Positions 1 to 11,360 of a stretch of 64,000 nucleotides of DNA are shown one piece after another. Position 1 is the first letter of the stretch. Each line of letters starts with the position of its first letter. Under the pieces are notes generated by a model, which was given only the letters and a program-made list of their open reading frames with translations, made no database searches and had not been told where the DNA came from. Source of the DNA: Fulvimarina sp. (lineage in GTDB: Bacteria; Pseudomonadota; Alphaproteobacteria; Rhizobiales; Rhizobiaceae). The position numbers and the translations under genes were made by a program. The stretch lies in contig PACL01000031.1 of NCBI GenBank assembly GCA_002700095.1, positions 25,730 through 89,729 on the forward strand, in the 5' to 3' direction.

Positions 1-285
1 CGGTGGATTCGGCGAAGTGCCGATCGCTTCCCATGTCTTCATCGCGCCGGCCCGGATAGGCCGCCCATGCGCAGCAAACGGCCGGCGAGCCTCTCGGCTC
101 CGCCGGCAGTCGCCCTTAGATGTGTTGCCGCAAGACGGCTTCAAACCGGGGTCGCGCAGATTTTCGGCGGTGCGGGAGAAAACCCGGGCCGGCGAGCCGG
201 CTTCTGCCGGGACTGCTGCGCCGGTGCCCCGGGCAAGCCGCCGGGACGCCTCAGGCGCCGGCCGCTCGATCGCCTTGCGAGGGTC

Positions 286-1119
286 TCAGCCGGGCAGCTG
301 CGGGCGCGCCTCGCCTTCGGCGATCCGGTCGTCGGCGTCGTCCTTGAGCCGGGTGCCGGACAGCCCGAGTTCGGCTGCCCGGACGACGAGGCCGGCGAGC
401 TTGGCGCCGGCGATCTCGGGGCGCAGGCCGCCGGGGCGGATGTTGGAGACGCAGTTGCGGTCGGCATCCGAGCGGCCGGGCCCGGGCCCGAAGGTCAGGT
501 ATGCGCCGAGGCTGTTCGCCGCCGAGAGCCCCGGCCGCTCGCCGATCAGCATCAGCACGATCTTCGCCCGAAGCGCCTCGCCGATCGGATCGGACAAAGC
601 GACGCGGGCGCCGGACGCGATGACCACGGGGGCGATGCGCCAGTCGTCCGGCAGTGCGGCAAGGATCCCGGTCGCGACCGTCGCGCCATGGGCGTTGACT
701 GCCGTCGCCGACAGCCCGTCCGCGACGACGAGGGCGACGTCGAAGGGCCCGCCGGGGGCCGCCGCCAGCGCCTGGCGCGAGGCGTCGGCGAGCAGGCGCC
801 CGAGGTCGGGGCGCTTCAGATAGGTCGCCCGGTCGCCGGCCCGGCTGTCGGCGGCGATGGTCGCAAAGCCGGCGTCTTCGAGCGCTGCGGCGATGGCCTC
901 CGTCGCGAAGCTCGAATGCACCGCGTCGCGGGCTTTCGCATGGGCCTCGGCGAAATCCAGATGCGCCGCCGTCGGCAGCCCCGCCCCGCGCCGCCCGAGG
1001 CCGATCCGCGCCTCGGTGAAGGCGCGCAGGCGTTTCAGGGGGTGGTCGGTGCCGTCCACGGGCAAGGGGGGTGTGGTTGCGTCGTTCATCCGGCCTTCCC
1101 CGTCGCCCCGCCCCGTCAT
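286..1119 (-). CDS. eutC: Ethanolamine ammonia-lyase small subunit (EutC)
   Basis: 277 aa ORF (…HPLKRLRAFTEARIGLGRRGAGLPTAAHLDFAEAHAKARDAVH…) typical of EutC; overlaps the upstream EutB ORF by 4 nt. Confidence 0.93.
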   Translation of the reverse strand: MTGRGDGEGRMNDATTPPLPVDGTDHPLKRLRAFTEARIGLGRRGAGLPTAAHLDFAEAHAKARDAVHSSFATEAIAAALEDAGFATIAADSRAGDRATYLKRPDLGRLLADASRQALAAAPGGPFDVALVVADGLSATAVNAHGATVATGILAALPDDWRIAPVVIASGARVALSDPIGEALRAKIVLMLIGERPGLSAANSLGAYLTFGPGPGRSDADRNCVSNIRPGGLRPEIAGAKLAGLVVRAAELGLSGTRLKDDADDRIAEGEARPQLPG

Positions 1120-2483
1120 TCGGCCGCCTCGAGCAGCTTCGACCTTGCAAGCAGGCCGGTGTCGCCGCGGCTCGCCTCGGGCCGGAGGAAGCCGCGCTCG
1201 TCGAATATCCCGACATCCCTCGCCCAGGCCTCGAATTCCGGCGCCGGCCTCAGGTCCAGCGCCCGGCGGACATAGGCGGCGTCGTGATAGGAGGTGGACT
1301 GGTAGTTCAGCATGACGTCGTCCGAGCCCGGCACGCCCATGACGAAGTTGACGCCGGCAACGCCGAGCAGCGTCAGGAGGTTGTCCATGTCGTCCTGGTC
1401 GGCCTCGGCGTGGTTGGTGTAGCAGACGTCGACTCCCATCGGCACGCCGAGCAGCTTGCCGCAGAAGTGGTCCTCGAGGCCGGCGCGGGTGATCTCCTTG
1501 CCATCGTAGAGATATTCCGGCCCGATGAAGCCGACGACGGTGTTGACGAGCAGCGGGTCGAAGGCCCGCGCGACGGCATAGGCCCGCGCCTCCATGGTCT
1601 GCTGGTCGATGCCGAAATGGGCATTCGCCGACAGCGCCGCCCCCTGCCCCGTCTCGAAATACATCACGTCCGTGCCGATCGTGCCGCGCTTCAGCGACTT
1701 CGCCGCGTCCTGGGCTTCCTTCAGCATGGCGAGGTCGATGCCGAAGGAGGCGTTGGCCTTCTCAGACCCCGCGATCGACTGGAAGACGAGATCCACCGGC
1801 GCGCCGCGGGACATGCAGTCGATCGCCGTCGTCACATGGGCGAGGACGCAGGACTGCACCGGGCAACCCAGCCGCAGGCGCAGATCCTCGATCAGCTCCA
1901 GCAGCCGGCGCATGGCCGAGGGGCTGTCGGTCGCCGGATTGATGCCGATCACCGCGTCGCCGCAGCCGAAGGCGAGGCCGTCGAGAATGGAGGCCGCCAC
2001 CCCCTTGGCATCGTCCGTCGGGTGATTCGGCTGGATGCGCACCGACAACCGGCCGGGCAGCCCGACCGTGGTGCGGAATTTCGTCACCACCGGGCGCTTT
2101 TTGGCGATGGCGATGAGATCCTGGTTGCGGCAGATCTTCGACACCGCTGCCACCATCTCCGGGGTCAGCGCCCATTTCAGCGCCGCGATCGCCTCGGGCG
2201 TCGCCTCGTCCGTCAGCAGGAAGTCGCGCAGCTCCCCGACGGAGAAGGCCGAGATCGGCCGGAAGGCGGCATCGTCGTGCTGGTCGAGGATCAGCCGCTG
2301 GACCTCGTCTTCTTCCGGGTCGATCAGCGGGGTTTGGAGGATGTCGGCAAGGCCGGTGTCGGCCAGCCGCCGCTGCGCCTTCACCCGCGCCTCCTGGCTT
2401 TCCGCCGCGACGCCGGCGAGGAAATCGCCGGAGCGGGCCGGCGAGGCTTCGGCGAGGAGGGTCTTGAGCTGGTCGGGACTCAT
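1116..2483 (-). CDS. eutB: Ethanolamine ammonia-lyase large subunit (EutB)
   Basis: ORF with EutB-like sequence (…YLYDGKEITRAGLEDHFCGKLLGVPMGVDVCYTNHAEADQDDMDNLL…); likely start MSPDQLKTLL at 2483, internal to the listed ORF. Confidence 0.94.
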   Translation of the reverse strand: MSPDQLKTLLAEASPARSGDFLAGVAAESQEARVKAQRRLADTGLADILQTPLIDPEEDEVQRLILDQHDDAAFRPISAFSVGELRDFLLTDEATPEAIAALKWALTPEMVAAVSKICRNQDLIAIAKKRPVVTKFRTTVGLPGRLSVRIQPNHPTDDAKGVAASILDGLAFGCGDAVIGINPATDSPSAMRRLLELIEDLRLRLGCPVQSCVLAHVTTAIDCMSRGAPVDLVFQSIAGSEKANASFGIDLAMLKEAQDAAKSLKRGTIGTDVMYFETGQGAALSANAHFGIDQQTMEARAYAVARAFDPLLVNTVVGFIGPEYLYDGKEITRAGLEDHFCGKLLGVPMGVDVCYTNHAEADQDDMDNLLTLLGVAGVNFVMGVPGSDDVMLNYQSTSYHDAAYVRRALDLRPAPEFEAWARDVGIFDERGFLRPEASRGDTGLLARSKLLEAAE

Positions 2484-2666
2484 GGGAGCCTTGTCCTTGG
2501 ATGCGTCTGCTCCGACGCCGGTCCTGTCATCGCATGGGCCGGGCGACCGGCCGCCTGCCCCATGGAACGGCATTTCGCGCCGGTGGTCAAACCGCGTGCA
2601 GGGGGACGCGCAGGGCCGCGCGAGCGACAGAGGATGGAGCCTCGGACGCGGTCATGCCGCGACCTC

Positions 2667-4118
2667 TCACTTGCCGATGCAGAACTCGGAGAAGATGACG
2701 CCGAGGAGATCCTCGACGCCGACCTGGCCGGTGACCCGGCCGAGCGTGTCGGAGGCCCGGCGCAGGGTCTCGGCCGCGATCTCCGGCGGCAGGGCGGCGT
2801 TGCCGACGAATTCCTCCAGGATGCGCAGGGTCTCGGTGACGAGTTCGCGCTGGCGGGTGCGCAGAGGGATCGCCGCCTCGGCGCCGCTGCCGCCGCCGTC
2901 GAGGCCGGCGGCGGCCGCGGCGAGTTCGGCGATCTTCTGCGTCAGGTCGTCGAGGCCTTCGCCGGTCTTGGCCGAGACGGAAAAGTCGAAGCGGAAGTCG
3001 CTCCATTCGTTGCCGAAGCGGGCCGCAAGGCCGCTCGGGGCCGGCCGGTCGGCCTTGGTGCGGACGGTGAGGATGCGCCGCCGGCCCTTCGCGGTGCCGG
3101 TCACCAGTTCCTCGTGGGTCGCCTCGGCCCCCGCCAGCATCATCGGATGTTTCACGTGGGAGAGAAGCTCGGTGAAGCGCGCGAGGGGGCCGTGGCCGTG
3201 CTGGGGGTCGACGAGGGCGAGGACCAGATCGGCCTTGGCCATCACGTCGCGGGCCCGCTCGACGCCGATCGCCTCGACCTTGTCCGAGGTCTCGCGGATG
3301 CCGGCGGTGTCGGAAAACCGCACGGGGATGCCATGGAGGTCGAGAGTCGCCTCGATCACGTCGCGGGTGGTGCCCGGCACCTCGGTGACGATTGCCACCT
3401 CCCGGTCGGCCAGCGCGTTGAGGAGGCTCGACTTGCCGGCATTCGGCGCGCCGACGATCGCCACCTTGAAGCCCGAGCGCAGGATCTCGCCCCGGTCGGC
3501 GCGGGCGAGATGGGCGCGGATCTCGGCGACGAGGCCGGCGATGTCCGCGCCGGTCCGGTCGGCGACGTCCTCGTCGACGTCGCCCTCGTCGGCAAAGTCG
3601 AAGGAGGCCTCGATCCGGGCCCTCGCCTCGGTGAGCCTCCGCATCCATCCCTCGTAGAGTGCGCGCAGCGTGCCGCTCGCCTGGAGGATCGCGGCCTTGT
3701 GCTGGCCCTCCGTCTCCGACGCGATCAGATCGGCGAGGCCTTCGGCTTCGGTGAGGTCGATGCGGCCGTTCTCGAAGGCGCGGCGGGGGAATTCGCCGGC
3801 CTCGGCGAGCCGTGTGCCGACGGCGGCGGTGACCGCCGCAAGGCAGGCCGCGACCACGGCCCGGCCGCCATGCAGGTGGAACTCGGCGACGTCCTCGCCG
3901 GTGGCCGTGGCGGGGCCGGGAAAGAAGATCGCGATGCCGCGGTCGATGACGTCGCCGGACGCGTCGCGGAAGGTGCGAAGGCTGGCCCGGCGGGCGGCAG
4001 GCAAAGCTCCGCACAGCCGCCGGAGCGCGTCCGCCGCATCCGGCCCGCTGACCCGGACGACGGCGACGCCGGAGGGCAAGGCACCGGAGGACAGTGCGGC
4101 GATGGTATCGGAATGCAT
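2667..4118 (-). CDS. mnmE: tRNA uridine-5-carboxymethylaminomethyl(34) synthesis GTPase MnmE
   Basis: 483 aa; N-term MHSDTIAALSSGALPSGVAVVRVSGPDA, G1 motif GAPNAGKSSLLNAL, C-terminal …IFSEFCIGK (CxGK motif). Confidence 0.97.
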   Translation of the reverse strand: MHSDTIAALSSGALPSGVAVVRVSGPDAADALRRLCGALPAARRASLRTFRDASGDVIDRGIAIFFPGPATATGEDVAEFHLHGGRAVVAACLAAVTAAVGTRLAEAGEFPRRAFENGRIDLTEAEGLADLIASETEGQHKAAILQASGTLRALYEGWMRRLTEARARIEASFDFADEGDVDEDVADRTGADIAGLVAEIRAHLARADRGEILRSGFKVAIVGAPNAGKSSLLNALADREVAIVTEVPGTTRDVIEATLDLHGIPVRFSDTAGIRETSDKVEAIGVERARDVMAKADLVLALVDPQHGHGPLARFTELLSHVKHPMMLAGAEATHEELVTGTAKGRRRILTVRTKADRPAPSGLAARFGNEWSDFRFDFSVSAKTGEGLDDLTQKIAELAAAAAGLDGGGSGAEAAIPLRTRQRELVTETLRILEEFVGNAALPPEIAAETLRRASDTLGRVTGQVGVEDLLGVIFSEFCIGK

Positions 4119-4233
4119 GACCGGCGTCCTTGCGTCGCGTCGGTGGTTGGCTCCGGCCGACCTTACGCCATCAGGGCCCGTCCTGCGAAGGGGCGCCGTC
4201 CCGCCCCGAAGGCCGGTTCCAGGATCCGGCGCC

Positions 4234-4881
4234 TCACATCCGCCGCCATGCCGCCACCGCCGCCTCGCCGAGGATCAGCGCGCCGGCCCCGCCGATGACG
4301 CCGCCCGCCACGCGCTCGAGGCGGCGGACGGCCTGCGGGCGCATCATCAGCCCGCGCGCCTTCGCCCCCAGAAGCGCATAGGGCGACAGGACGGCAAAGA
4401 GGACGAGGACGGTCAGCGGCGCCAGGACGCTCCACTGGCCGATGCCGACGGCGCGAAGATCCAGCACCGAGGGCAGCAAAGCGAGATAGAAGACGATGGT
4501 CTTGGGATTGCCGAGGGTGACGGCGAAGCCGGCGAGAAACGCCTTGCGCCCTGACCGCTCCCGGCTCGCCTCGATGCGGGCGAGGCCGCCCTCGCTCCTC
4601 CAGAAGAGGACGGCGAGATAGACCAGATAGGCGCCGCCGAGGATCTTCACGACGAGGAGCGCCTCGGCGAAGAGCTCGGCGAGAGCCGCAAGCCCCGCCA
4701 CCGCGACGGTTAGATAGACGACGTCGCCGAGCGCGATGCCGGCGAGGAAGAACAGAGCGGCCCTGAGGCCATTGCCGAGCGACTGGCCGACGAGGCCGGC
4801 AACGCCCGGGCCGGGAATGAAGGCGGCGATCCCGAGGGCCGCGGCATAGGCGAGGAACGGGGTGAGCGCAGCGGCGGTCAT
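4234..4881 (-). CDS. LysE/RhtB-family amino acid exporter
   Basis: Hydrophobic protein with PGPG motif (AAFIPGPGVAGLVGQSLGNGLRAALFFLAGIALGD) and GNPKTIVFYLALLP; start MTAAALTPF at 4881. Confidence 0.85.
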   Translation of the reverse strand: MTAAALTPFLAYAAALGIAAFIPGPGVAGLVGQSLGNGLRAALFFLAGIALGDVVYLTVAVAGLAALAELFAEALLVVKILGGAYLVYLAVLFWRSEGGLARIEASRERSGRKAFLAGFAVTLGNPKTIVFYLALLPSVLDLRAVGIGQWSVLAPLTVLVLFAVLSPYALLGAKARGLMMRPQAVRRLERVAGGVIGGAGALILGEAAVAAWRRM

Positions 4882-5132
4882 GACGGGTCTCGGAGAACGG
4901 CAGGGTCGCAGCCTCGATAGCCGATCCCGCCGGCCATGGCAGCCCGAAAAACCCGCCGGCAGATCGCTCCGGGACGCCCCGCATGGGGGACGCTGCGGGG
5001 CGCCGGGCGGACATCGTCTTGCTGCCTGACGAAGAAGCCTTCGCAATTGCCGCGTTCGACCCTAGCCTTAGGACGCTCCGACACGAACGCCGAGCGCCGA
5101 TATCCGCGCACACCCCCATGGCCCAGGAGGCA

Positions 5133-7178
<2,046 letters not shown>

Positions 7179-7237
7179 GCGGGACGCGCACCCCGCTGGC
7201 CCTGTTCCAGTGGGCCGCAACTCGGCCGCTTTCGCGC

Positions 7238-7591
7238 TCAGGCAGCGCCGAGGGCGCGGTCGACGGCTTCGGGGTCCGCCTCGATAACAGCGAGATAGGC
7301 GAGCGCCGGCGCGTCCGGCGAGCGCCGCGCCTGTTCCCAATCGCGCAAGGTGGCGACCGGAATGCGGTAGCGGGCGGCAAACTCGACCTGATTGAAGTTG
7401 AGCCGTTCACGTAACCGCTTCAGCCGACGGGCGACGACGGCGCGCTCGAGCATGGCGTGCGAGGGAGGAGCAGCTTTGGTGTCAGACGCCTGCATGGCCT
7501 CGACGGCATCCTCGGTCAGCGCAGCCAGGCGAGAGACGACTTCGGACGAAGGGCGAGGCGGGTCTTGCGGGTTCAGCTCAAATTTCGCCAC
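7238..7591 (-). CDS. HTH-domain antitoxin partner of BrnT-like toxin
   Basis: VAKFELNPQDPP… with HTH LRERLNFNQVEFAARYRIPVATLRDWEQARRSPD; GTG start overlaps the end of the brnT-like ORF. Confidence 0.75.
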   Translation of the reverse strand: MAKFELNPQDPPRPSSEVVSRLAALTEDAVEAMQASDTKAAPPSHAMLERAVVARRLKRLRERLNFNQVEFAARYRIPVATLRDWEQARRSPDAPALAYLAVIEADPEAVDRALGAA

Positions 7592-7871
7592 GGTAAGCTT
7601 TCCTCTGCCTGCGGCTGGCGGGCCATGCCGTGACAATCCGGCAGGTTTCACCGCGCATCGTATAAACAACCGCGATGATGATGCCCGATGCACTGCCGAT
7701 GGTGATGCGTCGCTCCTCACCGTAGTCCCGCCTGTCGTCGATCATATCGAGGCGGTCGTGATCGAGGAAGACAGCCGCCGCCAGTTGGAACGCGATGCCG
7801 CGGACAGCCTCGACTTCTGCCGCCTTGGCGTCGTCCCATTCGAAATGTCGCGGCGTCGTTATGTCAGGCAT
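7578..7871 (-). CDS. brnT: BrnT-family type II toxin
   Basis: MPDITTPRHFEWDDAKAAEV…DRRDYGEERRITIG…VVYTMRGETCRIVTAWPASRRQRKAY, characteristic BrnT motifs. Confidence 0.85.
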   Translation of the reverse strand: MPDITTPRHFEWDDAKAAEVEAVRGIAFQLAAAVFLDHDRLDMIDDRRDYGEERRITIGSASGIIIAVVYTMRGETCRIVTAWPASRRQRKAYRGEI

Positions 7872-8270
7872 GATACGGCAATGCCGTATGTCCGGCAAGC
7901 GGCAGGCCAGCGCCAGTCGTTCAACAGAGATGATCCGCGGCCGTTCATGTGACGATATTTCTCAACTTGAGATGCCGCCGTTCATCGGATTCGCCCGATC
8001 GCGCCAAGGGATGCATTCGCAAACTCATCCCTGCTCCCGACGAAGTGTCTTTGGGCCCTCACATCCGTGCAACGCGCTCCCATCAAGATATCTGCCGCTC
8101 ACCACAAAAGGCTTCGGGCCGGCAAGACATATCTCCCCGGCCCCCACGCTTCGCCCCGCACCGGCTTATACCATCGGCCCCGATCTTCGACCGGCGCCAA
8201 GGGCTTTTGGCTGAAGTGCCGCGGGGTTCGATACCATCGGCCCGAGAGGCAATCTCCCCGGCCTCTGGCC

Positions 8271-9221
8271 TTACAGCAGCCCGGCTTCCTTGTAGTAGCG
8301 CTCGGCGCCCGGATGCAGCGGCACGGGCAGGTTCTTGGCCGCCGTCTTCGGGTCGATGGCTTTCGCCGCATTGTGGGCGGCGACGAGGTCCGGCAGATGC
8401 TCGAACAGCTGCTTGGTCATCTGGTAGGCGAGCTCGTCGTCGACATCCGTCGACGTCACCAGGATGTTGGTGATGGCCAGCGTCGGCACGGCCTGGTCCT
8501 GGCCGTCATAGGTGCCGGCGGGAATTTCCGTCGCCTGGAACGGCGCGCCGAGGGTTTCGGCGATCTCGGCGGGAACGGCGACGACGGTGATCGGCAGCGA
8601 GGCGGCGAGATCGCGGATCGAGGCGACGCCGAGGCCGGCCGACTGCAGCGTCGCGTCGAGCTGGCGGTTCTTGATCAGCTCGACGGATTCGGCGAAGGGC
8701 AGATATTCGGTCTTGCCGAGATCGTCGTAGCTCATGCCGGCGGCGCCGAAGATCGCCCGGGCGTTCAGCTCGGTGCCGGAGGCCGGGGCGCCGACCGACA
8801 GGGCCTTGCCCTTCATGCCGGCGAGATCGGTGATGCCGGAATCCTTCGAGGCGACGATCTGGACGTAGTTGGGATAGATCGCGGCGATCGCCCGCAGCTT
8901 CTCGACCTTCTCGGGAAAGCCCGCCTCGGCATTGCCCTCGGCGGCGGCCTTGACGCTGTCGCCGAGGGCGAAGCCGATCTCGCCGCGGCCCTCGGTGACG
9001 AGCTTGATGTTCTCGACGGACGCCTTGGTGGACTGGACCTGCGTCTTCACGCCGTCGATGTTCTCGCCGTAGATCTTCGCCAGCGCGACGCCGAGCGGAT
9101 AGTAGACGCCGGACGTGCCGCCGGTGAGAACGTTGATGAACTGCTGGGCCGAGGCCGAGGCCGGCGCGAAGGCCAGGCCCGCGACGACGGCGGACGCCGC
9201 AAGGCGCGTGAAATGTCTCAT
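8271..9221 (-). CDS. TAXI-family TRAP transporter solute-binding protein
   Basis: Signal peptide MRHFTRLAASAVVAGLAFAPASASA then QQFINVLTGGTSGVYYPLGVALAKIY (TAXI signature). Confidence 0.9.
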   Translation of the reverse strand: MRHFTRLAASAVVAGLAFAPASASAQQFINVLTGGTSGVYYPLGVALAKIYGENIDGVKTQVQSTKASVENIKLVTEGRGEIGFALGDSVKAAAEGNAEAGFPEKVEKLRAIAAIYPNYVQIVASKDSGITDLAGMKGKALSVGAPASGTELNARAIFGAAGMSYDDLGKTEYLPFAESVELIKNRQLDATLQSAGLGVASIRDLAASLPITVVAVPAEIAETLGAPFQATEIPAGTYDGQDQAVPTLAITNILVTSTDVDDELAYQMTKQLFEHLPDLVAAHNAAKAIDPKTAAKNLPVPLHPGAERYYKEAGLL

Positions 9222-9437
9222 GAAATTCCTCCCGTTCGGCCAGACTGGCCAATGGAGGGAGAGTGTCACAGGCGGTGACCGAATCTCAACCCCGAAGCCG
9301 CCTGACCTTCGTCGCAGATCCCAGCCCCGCACGAACGAATTTCACGTGAAACCATCGCGGCCTAAACCTCGTACTGCCCTATCTCGCAATCCGGCGGGCA
9401 AGCCCCGACCGGCACCCCATCGAAAGGCCTCACCCTC

Positions 9438-9875
9438 ATGCTGAAAGAGTTCCGGGAATTCGCCCTCAAGGGCAACATGGTCGACCTGGCCATCGGCATC
9501 ATCATCGGCGCGGCCTTTTCCGGCCTCGTCAACTCCATCGTCACCGACCTGTTCATGCCGCTGGTCGCGGTGATCACCGGCGGCGTCGACTTTTCCAACA
9601 AGTTCGTGGCGCTCTCCAGCGCCGTCACCGCGGCGGGCCTCGAGGAAGCCCGCAAGCAGGGGCCGGTCTTCGCCTATGGGAAGTTTTTGACGCTGACGAT
9701 CAACTTCCTCATCGTCGCCTTCATCCTGTTCCTGGTGGTCAAGATGATGAACCGGATGAAGCGCCAGGAAGAGGAAAAGCCCGCCGAAGTCGCCGAAGCC
9801 CCGCGCGAGGAAAAGCTGCTGGAGGAGATCCGGGACATTCTGGCGACGGGCACCGGCGCCTCGCGGCGGGTCTGA
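9438..9875 (+). CDS. mscL: Large-conductance mechanosensitive channel MscL
   Basis: [43 protein letters not shown]…[23 protein letters not shown]. Confidence 0.97.
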   Translation: MLKEFREFALKGNMVDLAIGIIIGAAFSGLVNSIVTDLFMPLVAVITGGVDFSNKFVALSSAVTAAGLEEARKQGPVFAYGKFLTLTINFLIVAFILFLVVKMMNRMKRQEEEKPAEVAEAPREEKLLEEIRDILATGTGASRRV

Positions 9876-9969
9876 GGCCGCGCGCGCCAGCGGCGCGGCG
9901 TCCCTGGCGGGGCAGAAGCCGCCGCCGCCGTTCTGCCAGAGCGGTGCCGACCGAGGCAGGCCGGCGCCG

Positions 9970-10290
9970 CACCCCCCCGTCGAGCTGGTCACCGCCTCGG
10001 GCAAGTCGCTCGGCAAGATCGTCAACGCGATCGGTGAGCCCGCGAGGGTGATCGCCACGATCGCGGCCAGCGCCAAGCAACAGGCGACCAACCTCAGGGA
10101 TGTCGGCGCCGCCGCCCGGATGGACCAGGGTCACGCAGCAGAACGCCGCCATGGTGCAAGAGGCGAATGCCGCCAGCCGGACGCTGTCGGAGGAGACCGA
10201 CGGACTGGCCGACCTCGTCGTCCGGTTCCAGACCAAGACGGCATCCGCCCAGACCCGCGGCGGCCCGTCCGGCTGCCGCGAACGCCGAGG
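9970..10290 (+). pseudogene. Remnant of methyl-accepting chemotaxis protein C-terminus, frameshifted
   Basis: Frame 1 reads VELVTASGKSLGKIVNAIGE…IAASAKQQATNLRDVGAAARMDQ; frame 2 continues VTQQNAAMVQEANAASRTLSEETDGLADLVVRFQT; one extra G in gaccagGgtcacgcag near 10128-10130 breaks the frame. Confidence 0.8.
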
Positions 10291-10319
10291 TTCGCCCTCC
10301 GGCCAGCCGCCCCCGCGCC

Positions 10320-11264
10320 TCACACCACCGGGCTGATCAGCGGCTCGCCGCGCAGATGGGCCTTGAGGTTTCTCACCACCATCATGCCCATGGCGGCCCG
10401 GGTCTTGTGCGTCGCCGAGCCCTGGTGGGGAAGCAGCACGACGTTCGAGAGCGCCCGCAGCCTTTCCGGCACGTACGGCTCTTCGGCGAAGACGTCGAGC
10501 GCCGCGCCGCCGAGGGCGCCGCTCTCCAGCAATTCGATCATCGCCCCCTCGTCGACCAGCGAGCCGCGGCCCATGTTGACGAGCTTGCCCTTCGAGCCGA
10601 GCGCCTCCATCACCGGGCGGCTGACGATGCCCTTGGTCTCCTGGGTTCCGGGCGCGATGACGACCAGCCAGTCGACCGCCCGCGCCATCTCGGCGAGGTC
10701 GGCGTAATAGGGGTAGGGCTGGTGCTCCTGCTCGTTGCGGCCGTGATAGACCACCTCCATGTTGAAGGCCTGGCAGAGCTTGGCGATGGTCTTGCCGATG
10801 CGGCCGAGGCCGAGGATGCCGACCCGGCGGCCGGTCAGCTCGTCGGTCAGGCCGAAGGGCCCCTCGCTCTCCCAGCGGCCGGCCCGGACATAGGCGTCGG
10901 ACTGCGGCACCCGGTGGCAGAGCGCCAGCATCAGGGCCAGCGTCGTCTCGGCGACGCAATCATTCAGAACGTCCGGCGTGTTGGTCACCGAGACGCCGTG
11001 TTCCCTGGCCGCCGTCACGTCCACCGCGTCGTAGCCGACGCCGAAGGAGGAGATGATTTCGAGGTTTGGCAGCGCCGCGATCATCTCGCGCGAGGCGCCA
11101 TGGTGGCCACCGGTGGCGATGAAGCGCGTCGTCGGCGCGAGCCTTGCGAGAAGCGCCGGCTTGTCCTCGGCTTCGAAATAGCGGTGGAGGGTGAAGTCCT
11201 CGGCGAGCGCCGCCTCGACGGGCTCGGCGAAGGGGCAGACTTGCAGGAGGTCGGGCTTGGCCAT
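10320..11264 (-). CDS. D-isomer-specific 2-hydroxyacid dehydrogenase (NAD(P)-dependent)
   Basis: GRRVGILGLGRIGKTIAKLCQAFNM Rossmann motif; VVLLPHQGSATHKTRAAMG catalytic region. Confidence 0.92.
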   Translation of the reverse strand: MAKPDLLQVCPFAEPVEAALAEDFTLHRYFEAEDKPALLARLAPTTRFIATGGHHGASREMIAALPNLEIISSFGVGYDAVDVTAAREHGVSVTNTPDVLNDCVAETTLALMLALCHRVPQSDAYVRAGRWESEGPFGLTDELTGRRVGILGLGRIGKTIAKLCQAFNMEVVYHGRNEQEHQPYPYYADLAEMARAVDWLVVIAPGTQETKGIVSRPVMEALGSKGKLVNMGRGSLVDEGAMIELLESGALGGAALDVFAEEPYVPERLRALSNVVLLPHQGSATHKTRAAMGMMVVRNLKAHLRGEPLISPVV

Positions 11265-11360
11265 GGGCGCTGATCCTTGGCGGTTCTCATGAAAGGGCTA
11301 TGCCGGAGCGATCCGGCGTGAAGGGGTATCTGGGGCGGGAGGCGGATTTCGCCCGAAATC

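Noticed and set aside
1071-4298. 1075-aa plus-strand ORF opposite eutB and mnmE
   Set aside because: Antisense open frame caused by high GC at third positions; repetitive R/G/D-rich translation with no recognisable domains, opposite two confidently identified genes
8160-8250. Repeated ATACCATCGGCC near 8168 and 8231 as a regulatory repeat
   Set aside because: Only two short copies, imperfect flanks, insufficient evidence from this window alone
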